This document shows, piece by piece, positions 10,070-19,261 of a stretch of DNA of 64,000 nt. The notes beneath the pieces are model-generated. The model saw only the letters and a program-made list of their open reading frames with translations. It ran no database searches and was not told the origin of the DNA. How positions within the stretch are numbered: position 1 is the stretch's first letter; the number at the start of each line of letters is the position of its first letter. A program made the translations under genes and the position numbers. Origin of the DNA: Odontocerum albicorne (taxonomy: Eukaryota > Arthropoda > Insecta > Trichoptera > Odontoceridae); NCBI GenBank assembly GCA_949825065.1, contig OX463849.1, forward strand, positions 6,758,001-6,822,000. Reading direction: 5' to 3'.

Positions 10070-10190
10070 TTTTTCCTTTTTTTTTTTGATGAATAGATAT
10101 GACCAAAGTCAAAGATACCCTCAAATACTTGGCTGAAAAACTGTGTCACAGCACAGCATGGCGTTCGAACCGACGACCTTAAAAAAATGT
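10070..10190 (-). mobile_element. SINE fragment (tRNA-headed family)
   Basis: The reverse complement shares AAGGTCGTCGGTTCGAAC, which contains a pol III B box, then GACACAG, GTATCTTTGACTTTGGTCAT and an A-rich end with the SINE at 12275-12555. The A-box half is missing. Confidence 0.65.
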
Positions 10191-10309
10191 TTATTATATT
10201 TTGGAATGTAAAACATTCAAACAAAACCCCAAGAAATTTATTTCTGTAAAAACTTTGTGGTAAACCCAATAATATCCCAAAGTGATTAAGTCGAACGAGT
10301 TTCAAACTG

Positions 10310-11170
10310 ATAAAATGTTATCAAAGGCTTCGGATTTAAATACTGAAATGGTTACATTTTACTCAGAACCCTATCGCATTATCCGAACACCTCTTATACG
10401 GGTACGTATTTTTTTTAACATTTTCCACCGAAAACTAATACCGGTTACACAGTAATCCCATTTTCTATTTACAACATAATAAGTGATTTAATTTTTGATA
10501 TATATCTTAAGTTTTTCGACCTTTTAATAAAAACTACAAAAATCTAATTTATTACTACTTTCGAGAGTCATTTATCTACGGGCAATTACACTTGTGTACA
10601 TTTATTGTGGTTAAACTGTGCTGGATGCCGGAATGGGTAAAACCACATTTCTAACTTTACCCGACATACCATGAGCCTCTTTTAATTGTTTAAAAGTAAC
10701 ATTATAAATTTTTTTTTTTAGTATATAATTATTTTCGCGTTCATTTCTTTAAATTTATCCATTTCCAAATTTATTTCGTCTACTCTATAATTTAGTTTCC
10801 AAATAATTGTGGACAGTTTGATACAATTTTTCGTGCAAAAATCTACTCGTATTAATCTTAATTTTGGGAAAACATGTGATAGGAAAATTTTTAAAATCAC
10901 CTCTCGTGAGTTTTTAATACTGTAAACAAATATATCGCATTGGTTTCCTATTTATCCAAAAACTCTTTTGCATAACTTTAAAAGAGGCAAATTAAAGAGT
11001 ACCTCTATCGTTATGGTCTTTAGAAAAAAATATTTATAATGAAGTTTTTAAATTACTATGTAAACAAAAATATTAATATTTTCATTTATAAAGTAAGTTT
11101 ATGAAGATTGTTTTGTATTTTCCAAAAACTTTAAACCACTCACTTGTCAAGCCGCTTAAACTGAAATGAT
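10310..11170. other. unassigned AT-rich DNA
   Basis: No gene or recognisable repeat found. Confidence 0.35.
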
Positions 11171-11173
11171 ATA

Positions 11174-12214
11174 CACTTGGGTCTCTTTTTATGCGATAGA
11201 TACGTTCCACGGGGAGTCGCATAAAAAATAATTCGCGTAAAAAAAGACTTGAACTACATACAAAACTGGGGGATACGTTCCATTATTTTTATAAACCGCA
11301 TAACTTCAAATCAATATGATAGAATGTACCAAAAATCGCATAAAAAAGTTTATAAAAAAATCATAAAAATAAAACAACAATATATAGTTTATTTATCTTA
11401 ATCGAACAATTTATTGTTATCAGTCAGCATACACATATTTATGAACATATTATATACAGAACTTCCATCACTAAAAGATAATAATCTGCATGATTTATGA
11501 ACTTGGCCCAGATCACTTTCATCATCGGATGAAATAACCAGTTCATTACATACGGATGTTGAAAGCAAGGGCAAGGGTTCCTTACAATTAGAATTGTTCT
11601 TAATTTCGTCATCCTTCTGTGATGAAATCGTCTTATTAGAAATATAATCGGTGATTAAGCTTTGCGACGATTTAACCATTATTTTTTTACGCAATTCGTG
11701 ATATGGTGACATGCAGTTCTTAAGCTCGCGTTGAAATTTGAAAGCTCGTTCAGAATTTGAGTCATGTACAATAAATAGATTTTCTAATTTATTGCAAAGT
11801 TGACTAGCCTCTTGTATAATCTTTAGAGTAAGGGGGGCGGGAGGTTCTTCCATTTCAATTTCGTCTTCTATTTCTACGCTGCCATGTAAAATTTGCAACG
11901 TACTCCTGCGGTGCCGACAAACACTCGTCAACTGTCAAACGTGATATAAACAATAAGGCACGTGACCAATAAGCGCTAGGTGGTGGGGATGATTTGCCAG
12001 AGTTAAAAACAATTCCGATCTCCCATCGCCCTATACACAATCACACTTTAACGGTTGTAACCTGCACTAGTCTAAATTTTAGATTTTTTATGCGAATTCG
12101 CATAAAAAAAGACTTGAACTACACACAAAAATAAGGGATAGGTTCCATTACATTTGAAAATCGCATAACTTCAAAATTGCATAAAAAAGATCCGCATAAA
12201 AACAGACCCAAGTG
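11174..12214 (-). mobile_element. Tigger/pogo deletion derivative (1041 bp)
   Basis: The ends are CACTTGGGTCTCTTTTTATG at 11174 and its complement ending at 12214, each bordered by TA (11172-11173 and 12215-12216), the pogo/Tigger target duplication. Both ends also carry a direct subterminal repeat of about 75 bp (GACTTGAACTACA...GGGATA...CGCATAACTTCAAA). The only coding content is a transposase C-terminus on the minus strand. The catalytic core and DNA-binding domains are deleted, so movement would need a helper. Confidence 0.8.
11398..11931 (-). pseudogene. Tigger-type transposase C-terminal remnant, open frame
   Basis: A 177-residue frame with no internal stop. The middle, from EIEMEEPPAPLTLKIIQEAS on, then the SERAFKFQRELKNCMSPYHE segment and a following SLITDYI, match the usual Tigger C-terminus (a helical ER..KVxRxIxxxLxxYxEI segment followed by a Q(T/S)xLxxF-type end). 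The tail beyond that is acidic and serine-rich. An AATAAA (11393-11388) lies just downstream of the stop. The DDE core and CENP-B-type DNA-binding domain are absent. It could be an exon of the parent transposase left by internal deletion, or a retained short protein. The start is uncertain. Confidence 0.65.
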
Positions 12215-12274
12215 TATTGTAGTTTACACTTAACACGATGAGTTGGTCGTATACATCATATTTTTGCGAGTGAA

Positions 12275-12555
12275 GTGTATGGCCGCGCGGTAAGACATTG
12301 TATTAACGTGCGGAAGGTCGTCGGTTCGAACTCTGCACTGCGCTACTCCTCTCAAATGACACAGGCATTTTTTCCGCCTAGTATTCGGGAGTATAAGGAT
12401 ACCTTTGACTTTAGTCATATCGACTCTTAAAAAAAAGAACAAAGCTTGCCAGTGTGCTCACTAAAAGTCGCTTTCCAACTGAATTGACGTTGGAATTGAA
12501 AGGGGACCCTCCACTACGAGGCCTAGCAACGATGACACAATGATGATTTCTACGG
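12275..12555 (+). mobile_element. tRNA-headed SINE, nearly full length
   Basis: The head has an A-box-like TGGCCGCGCGGTAAG and a B box GGTTCGAAC near 12322. The body reads CATTTTTTCCGCCTAGTATT...GACTTTAGTCATATCGAC, then an A run. A 3' domain follows: GACGTTGGAATTGAAAGGGG...CGAGGCCTAGCAACGATGAC. Other pieces of this family are at 10070, 33768, 34440 and 36728. It encodes no protein and would be copied by a LINE. Confidence 0.75.
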
Positions 12556-12589
12556 GACATAAATGAATAAATGCTTCAATTTATGCATC

Positions 12590-13195
12590 GTGGTGTATAG
12601 CGTAATGTTTATAATAGTGTATGATATGTTGTGGTTTTATCGTGGTGTATAGCGTGGTGTTTATCGTAGTATATATCGTGGTGTTTATCGTGGTGTATAT
12701 CATGGTGTTTATCGTGGTGTATAGCGTGGTGTTTATCGTAGTATATATCGTGGTGTTTATCGTGATGTTTATCGTGGTGTTTATCGTGGTTATAGCGTGG
12801 TGTTTACTGTAGTATAGATCGTGATATTTATCGTGGTATATGCCATAGCGTATATCATGGTGTTTATCGTGGTATATAGCGTGGTATTTATCGTAGTATA
12901 TATCGTGATGTTTATCGTGGTATATGTCGTAGTGTTTACCGTGGTGTTTATCGTGGTCTATATCGTGGTGTATAGCGGGGTGCTTATTGTAGTATATATC
13001 GTGATGTTTATCGTGGTATATGTCGCAGTGTATATCGTGGTGTATATCGTGGTATTTATCGTGGTGTATTGCGTGGTGTTTATCGTAGTATATATCGTGG
13101 TACATGTAGTAGTGTACGAGAGTATTGTGGTGATTATCGTGGTGTATATCGCGATGTATGTTATGGTGTATATCGTGGTGTTTAGCAAAATGTCG
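12590..13195. repeat. 12-bp minisatellite, about 50 copies
   Basis: Units are variants of GTGGTGTATATC and GTAGTATATATC in head-to-tail order. Because the period is a multiple of three and lacks stops in some frames, it produces long meaningless frames on both strands (IVVYIVVF, and HDKHHDIY on the other strand). Confidence 0.95.
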
Positions 13196-13515
13196 TGTTA
13201 AGTCTCAAAACGTGTTAAGTCTCAAAACTATGTAATTTTAATATTCTAATGTTAAAACTATGTTATTTTAGATAAACGTATTAAGTCTCAAAACTATGTT
13301 ATTTTAATATTCATATTTTTCTTACTCGGTCAACACATATTTTACACAAATTTCATATTTTTTTAAACTCGACAACACATAATTTACACTCATTTTATAA
13401 CTCGGTCAACAGATGTTTTACACCAATTTTATATTTTTTAAACTAAGATACCATGTGCTTTACACCTATTACATAACATTTTAACTCGGTCAATATAAAT
13501 TTTAAAGATCAAATT
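13195..13515. repeat. degenerate 50-60 bp tandem repeats
   Basis: First, three copies around GTTAAGTCTCAAAACTATGT with TATTTTAATATT. Then about four copies around AACTCGGTCAACACATRTTT with TACAC. It abuts the 12-bp minisatellite. Confidence 0.6.
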
Positions 13516-14444
13516 TTGTGTATTTGATTATCACAGACAATATCTAAAAATACGATATGTTTACTAGTACGAGACAGTATTAAGTTGGTTTTTATATATT
13601 TTTATTTCTTTTAAACGGCCGCAGCCTTAACAAAAAGGTATGATTATCACAACAATTATACAAAAAAAAAAACAAAAAAAAATGAGAGAAAAAATTAAAT
13701 TAAAAACACACAACAAAACATAAAACTTAAACACACAATCAAAACGGAAAAACACTAACGAGAATTTAAATACGAAACAGAAAATAAATTACGTCAAGAA
13801 TAAATATAATATAACAAAAGCGCTTTTTAAATAAGAGACTGCTTATTCATGACGATTATTTGAAGATAAAAATAAACAAAAACAAATTAAAAACTCTGCT
13901 CCTTAGGAAATATGTTCACATACAACGAAAACGTTGAATGAAACATTGAAAGGCGAGTTAGCACAGAAAACTAAGTCAATGAGGTACTTAAAGATATTTT
14001 CAATGTATTAACTAACATACAAGGCTTAGAAATTATCAATCAAGAAATAAAGCAGAAGTGTACTATATTACATCAACATAGTTTTCAATAAAGTCTGGAG
14101 AGATAAGAACACTAAGATGTCTAAATACAGCATACTTAAACTACACACAAATCTGTAAAGTTCCATCTTAAAATATCTTTGTTTCCCTTATTCATCATAT
14201 AATTTCAACCCTTATCTTAATTATATAAATATATAACGCTTTATTTATGTCATAAGCACTGTTATGATATGTGGCAGTATTCACTCCAGAACTTATTCAA
14301 TACCGTGTGGGTTATATAGAAAAGTAATTCGTTTATTAAATACTGCACCACGATCATACACATACGAGTGTATCACAACGGGGACGTCTTGAATGAGGAA
14401 CTGTTATTCTGTTGTAACATATTTTACCTAAGTAACACACATAC
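13516..14444. other. A-rich unassigned DNA
   Basis: Strongly A-rich on the plus strand between about 13640 and 13910. No gene or RNA recognised. Confidence 0.35.
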
Positions 14445-14640
14445 ATCGTAATTTGTTTTATCAAACAATGTTTATTACTTGTCATTTGTTTTATCAAACA
14501 ATGTTTATTACTTGTAATTTGTTTTATCAAACAATGTTTATAGCTTGTAATTTGTTTTATCAAACAATGTTTATAGCTTGTAATTTGTTTTATCAAACAA
14601 TGTTTATTACTTGTAATTTGTTTTATCAAAGACTGTTTAT
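14445..14640. repeat. 33-bp array made from a PLE1 end
   Basis: Six units of TAATTTGTTTTATCAAACAA followed by TGTTTATTACTTG. This sequence is exactly the outer end of PLE1 (compare 34715-34740 and 51245-51275). The last unit runs without a break into a PLE1 end at 14634, so the array grew from the element terminus. Confidence 0.85.
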
Positions 14641-14812
14641 TCCACTTTTTTAACGATATAACTCTACCGGTTTCAAGGCTTTCACCTCACCACCAGGGAA
14701 GCAAAAACAAGACTTGTCTGTGCTTCTTTGATTATCAGGTGAAAACCTTGAAACCGGTAGGGTTATACCGTTAAAAAAAGTGGAATAAACAGTGTTTGAT
14801 AAAACAAATTAC
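14634..14812. mobile_element. PLE1 terminal sequences, inverted pair 1
   Basis: 14634-14711 is a minus-oriented PLE1 end and 14712-14812 a plus-oriented one, meeting near the conserved AAACAAGACT block. Together they form a long imperfect hairpin with TATCAAA...TGTTTATTCCACTTTTTTAACG at the outside. No PLE coding sequence lies between. The hammerhead-like core has decayed in both arms. Confidence 0.75.
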
Positions 14813-15075
14813 AATGTCTTTAAACCTCCACAATGTTAATGCCTTAACTATAAATAATAAATAATGTTTATTCCACTTTATATAACGCTAGAACACTACC
14901 AGTTTCAAAGTTTTCATCTAATCATCAGGGGAGCACAATTGAGTCTTGTTTGTGTTCCCCTGATGATGAAGTGAAAACTTTGAAACCAGTAAGGTTACAT
15001 AAATTGTAAAAAACAGTTTTTGATAAAACAAATGAAAATGTCTTTAACCTCCACAACGTTATTGCCTTGACTATA
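14813..15075. mobile_element. PLE1 terminal sequences, inverted pair 2
   Basis: A minus half (about 14868-14950) and a plus half (about 14951-15075) meet at a TTGAGTCTTG centre. The plus half keeps a hammerhead-like core: CTGATGA at 14960-14966, stem GAAG (14968-14971) with CTTT (14978-14981), then GAA. The outer flank CCTCCACAATGTTAATGCC, shared with other PLE1 ends, is present at 14827 and 15049. Confidence 0.75.
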
Positions 15076-15264
15076 AATAATATAAGTTTACACACATTTT
15101 TTATACTTATAGTATTCCCTCCTGAGAGTTTATATTTCTAAGTTTAATTCCCTCCTGAAAGTTTATATTTTATATTTCTAAGTTTAATTTTGTTTTTTGT
15201 ATTGTTTACAACTTTTATTATTACACTGACATGCTGAGGCATAATACCTTGAAAAATACTCTAA

Positions 15265-15405
15265 ATACAGTTAAGGCATTAACAATGTCGAGACTTAGGA
15301 CATTATAATTTGTATAGTCCAACAATTTTTATTCTTCTTTACATAAACGATATAACCCTACCGGTTTCAAGGCTTTCACCTCATCATTAAGGGGGAGAGG
15401 TACAT
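15265..15405 (-). mobile_element. PLE1 terminal sequence, single half
   Basis: It starts with the PLE1 outer block GTTAAGGCATTAACA near 15279 and continues through ATATAACCCTACCGGTTTCA and CTTTCACCTCATCATTA. The second half is missing. Confidence 0.7.
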
Positions 15406-15659
15406 TATTTTAATTAAGGGACATTTGAGTTCAAAAGTTATAAATAATTGTCAAACACTTATTTAATTTGAACATTTGTACACATTCTAATATTTCACTA
15501 TTCCAGGATAATGGCTTGTTGAATAAATGAAATGGTTTAAAATACAATTAATGAACGGTAATATGTAAAACGGTTTGAATGAATAAATTAAACTTGATTG
15601 TCAACATTTAAAGGAAATAATCGAAATGTTTGTTATTTTTTTTTTAATATTTACAATTA

Positions 15660-15925
15660 TTGGGATTTGTCTAGTAAAACACTGCTTATTCCACTGTATA
15701 CACGTAAACGGTATAACTCTACCAGTTTCAAGGGTTTACCTCATCATTAGGGGAGCATAAACAAGTGTATCTCTGCACTTTCATCTCATCATCAGTGGAG
15801 CACAAACAAGACTCTTGTTTGTGCTCCCTTGATGATGAAATGTTAACGTTGAAGCCGGTAGGGTTATACCGTTATATAAAGTGAAATAAACAGTTTTGGA
15901 CTAGAGAAATTACAATGTTTTGAAA
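15660..15925. mobile_element. PLE1 terminal sequences, inverted pair 3
   Basis: A minus half with a small internal duplication (the CTCATCAT...AGGGGAGCA block occurs twice, near 15740 and 15785) faces a plus half beginning CTTGTTTGTGCTCCCTTGAT. The centre reads AACAAGACTCTTGTTTGTG, a near-perfect palindrome. Confidence 0.75.
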
Positions 15926-16000
15926 GATAGTGAATCATAAATTGTATTTTGTTGGGTAGATTTTAATACATTATCTTTTGATATTTAATTTTAACTATGT

Positions 16001-16205
16001 TATGCAACGGAAACTTGAGTATCGTTTGTTTTATCAATAAATCTTCGTATTTCATATATATCTTCAGTGAGATACAGGCAAAAACCTAGTTTACTGGGGA
16101 CACGACAAATGAAAGACAATAAACCCAGATCCATTAAAATTGTACGTCCAAATTAATTTACCTGTTGTTTTTTTGCTAATGATGTATATTTCTTGTCACG
16201 TGTAA
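16001..16205 (-). repeat. repeat Q, copy 1
   Basis: The reverse complement carries ACAATTTTAATGGATCTGGG and reads MDLGLLSFICRVPSKLGFCL. About 205 bp nearly identical to copy 2 at 16556-16795, in the same orientation, with a mariner fragment between them. Copies 3 and 4 are at 44925 and 63755. Confidence 0.8.
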
Positions 16206-16548
16206 ATAAAAAAGTTTCAAAGCGTCGGCATCGCTGGTACATTCGTAATGACGTAACAATGGACAGAACCATCTGACTCTCGGTCGGAAAAGAAACAATG
16301 GAGCAACGTGCCAACAATACATTTTGTTTTGAATTGAATAAAAGTGCCACAGAAACTTTTGAAATGATTCAAACTGTTTATGGTAGTGAAGCAATGAGTC
16401 GTTAGAACGTTTTTAAGTGGTATGCAAGATTAAATTATGGTGGAGAGAGCATTCAAGGTGATCAACGGCCTGGACCATCATTGACAACTCGAAGTGAAAA
16501 AAAACGTTCAACAAGAGGCTGAAATTCTTTGAAATGATCGTTGTACGT
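16206..16548 (+). pseudogene. mariner transposase N-terminal fragment
   Basis: From ATG near 16299 it reads MEQRANNTFCFELNKSATET, then a TAG where the 7166 copy has AAG, and NVFKWYARL. It is closely related to the mariner at 6975-7836, including the 5' untranslated stretch with TTCGTAATGACGTAACAA. It stops abruptly at 16548 and lacks both inverted repeats. Confidence 0.85.
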
Positions 16549-16555
16549 ATACTAG

Positions 16556-16795
16556 GCTATTTAATTTTAACTATGTTATGTAACGGAAACTTGAATATCG
16601 TTTGTTTTGTCAATAAATCTTCGTATTTCATATATATCCTCAGTGAGATACAGGCAAAAACCTAGTTTACTGGGGACACGACAAATGAAAGACAACAAAC
16701 CCAGATCCATTAAAATTGTACGTCCAAATTAAATTACCTGTTGTTTTTTTTTGCAAATTATGTATATTTCTTGTCATGTGTTATTGAATTAAATA
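16556..16795 (-). repeat. repeat Q, copy 2
   Basis: Direct repeat of copy 1 with few differences. The arrangement Q-mariner-Q suggests one Q duplicated around the mariner fragment, or a duplication that trapped it. The DNA from 16796 to 17340 shows nothing I can name. Confidence 0.8.
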
Positions 16796-17344
16796 AAAAA
16801 AATAAAAAATTATTCTTGAATTTATCCCGAAATGTGACTCGAGTCTATTAATGGTTTAAATATCACGATATTAAAACTCGCTTTTTTCTCTATATAAATA
16901 TCAATAAATTTCCTTTAGCTAAGAATTTTTGGCTTTACCTCTTAAATTTGAAAGAAAATTATTTATAAATTTTTTTTATACGTTTTCGTAACTTGGTAAC
17001 TTTTTTTTTGTAGAACAAATGCGATTTGTTCCAGTTTTTTATATTCACTACGTCTACAAGTGTAAATAACTCTCGCGTTGAAAAAATCCGTTTATGCCGT
17101 TTTTTCTGACTGGGCAACTGTGTTCAATAATTAATACTTCCTTGTATCTATTATTACAGTTGACTATGCATTGTCCAAATAAAAAAAAAAACATCAACAC
17201 AATATTTTCTCAATTTCTTAACCATGCTTCATGTTTATAGAAAAGTGTGACTTGGAAAGTAAATGCGATATATACTCGTGGGTGAGCAATAAAAGATTAG
17301 AGCAAATAAAATAATTCTACTGTTTAGGTAGTATTTTCTCAAAT

Positions 17345-18605
17345 AGTGGAAGAGCCATGGCATGAAGCGATATCAATTAAATAAAACGGGGAAGAAAAAG
17401 ACGTGGACAGCAATATTCTAGTACCAACTTTGATGTTGAACGTGGACTTGGAAAAATATTGAAAGAAGCCGAACAAATGCTGTATAAATGCTGAGAAGAA
17501 TAGATAGGATGATAATGCACGATATAATAAGAATTGAAGTGAAAACGAACGAATATGAACTTAAAGCTTATATTTGAGAAAGACGAAGAAAAGCACTCTG
17601 AATTTGGGCACGTGGTATAAATGAATGAGTAAAGACTTACAAAACCAAGGAGGAGGTAATATTAAAAAAAAACATGTCCACCAAATCAGAATGTATGGAA
17701 ATCGCAAAAAAACGGTTTGGATTAAAAATATATGACATAATAATTAATTGTAAAAATATCTGAATTCATTAAAATCGCTTAAGGTGACTTGATTTGTTGT
17801 TTGAAATCGAATCATAATAATTTAAAAAGTTATTCTAGTTTAAAATATGGACATGATCCTTTTTGAGTGAACAATTCTACTTTAATCTTTTTTTATTGAA
17901 CAGGTCTGGGACTTTATGTTTTATGTTCGATTTCAAAAATATTATACAGGTGTTATAAAAAAAAAACAAAAAATAATCGGACAGAATAATACATTTTTAT
18001 TTTTTATCAAATAAAATAAGTAAAGTGGTACAAAATAAAAAGGAATACTACAAATATATGTAGTTGTATAATGACATAACACTGCACGTACGATTTAAAA
18101 CTGACAGTTGCTGGTGAACTGGTGTGAAGTTAGACACAATCGGAAAGCTATGATTGGTCAATTCGGACATGATCTTTTTTGATTGGTTTGAAGCCTGGAC
18201 TAGATTATTTTTGAAAAAACACTGTTTTTTTATTATGATTTTTAAATAATTTATTTGTTTTTTTTCATTAAAATGAAAATGTTAAATGGCTCCGTACCAT
18301 CGATAAGAAGAAAATCTGCTTTATCAACTCATTTTTTGTATCCGATGGACATGATCTTTTTTTAATGTTACCTCCTCAAATATACAGAATGTGAGTGGAA
18401 GCCGTGGTAGAAGAAAACCAAGAAAAGTATGGTTCGGTCAAGTGAATGGTATTTTGAAATAATAACATTTAAGAAGTAAGATATATCGAATAAATTGCTT
18501 CATAAATGTGGAAGATGTGAAACATAGGAAGGAAAGTCTTACACTTTCTCCTTTCTGTCTACCCCAACAGGAAAACGGCGTGTTGGTATGTACGTCTTCA
18601 ACATA
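17345..18605 (+). mobile_element. LINE-D relic, split by a DNA element
   Basis: 17345-17649 resembles the LINE-D C-terminal coding region (frames broken, for example an LNLGTWYK stretch in place of LRWFGH). 18377-18605 continues with GTGAGTGGAAGCCGTGGTAG and ends in the CTGTCTACCCCAACAGGAAA block. The intervening 17650-18376 is a nested element. Confidence 0.65.
17650..18376. mobile_element. non-autonomous DNA element (727 bp)
   Basis: Ends are AGGAGGTAATATTAAAAAAA and the complement of ...TTTTTTTAATGTTACCTCCT, followed inward on both sides by CATGTCCA. The motif GACATGATC plus a T run recurs inside (about 17860, 18167, 18349). No coding frame. Superfamily not determined and the target duplication is unclear. 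It sits inside LINE-D. Confidence 0.6.
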
Positions 18606-18609
18606 TCAG

Positions 18610-19261
18610 ATATATCCTTATATTCTTGGGTTGACCATTAATTGTCAGCCTTCTTTGTTCTTCTTGTCTTCAGACATTGTTAATCATAATTTGAATCTTA
18701 ATTGTTGACACAGTAGTTTTGAGAAGGTCTTTGAATTTGTTAAGTAGTACCACACTTGTACCACCTCATAACTGTCTCAACCAGGAAATGTGTCATCTCG
18801 CTAGACTTCGTCTTCCCTCAATTATCTCCGTAATACAAGTTGAGAGATCTTATATGTTTCTTCTCGTATTAAAGGTACAAAGTCATATCAACGTTTATTA
18901 CGTATAAAGTGTTTAATATCCACAGTAGTTACAATGAAACTTACACTGGAAAGAGTAAGTTTTGGTTAAATTCTGAATGGCTTTCAGTTGTTATGTTTAT
19001 TCCAGCCAGTGACAGAATAGTGCAATTTGACACAAAGGCATGATTTTACAAAGAGGCACCAATTTTACGATTTATAAATTTTTAACTGCAAATCCCATTG
19101 ACTGAGTTGGACTATGGTATGCTGTTGAAAGTGACGAGTCTTACGATGTTGTCAGAAATAAAAAAAAGGTTTTAGCTTACAATACTCGTATTATTTAAGA
19201 TTGTGCCCGCAATGTATTTCAATGATTTAGAACTTACTAAACTTATCATGTAAATAAATAA
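18610..19261. other. unassigned AT-rich DNA
   Basis: No supported gene. A short stretch at 18930-18952 is bounded by CAG and GTAAGT but lacks a pyrimidine tract and I do not call it. Confidence 0.3.

Noticed and set aside
12581..13201. Long frames on both strands (up to 174 codons) rich in His/Asp/Tyr or Val/Ile
   Set aside because: They are read through a 12-bp minisatellite whose period is a multiple of three. Repetitive content on both strands shows that they are not genes.
18930..18952. Short exon bounded by CAG and GTAAGT
   Set aside because: No pyrimidine tract, and at about 20 nt it is too short to support from sequence alone.
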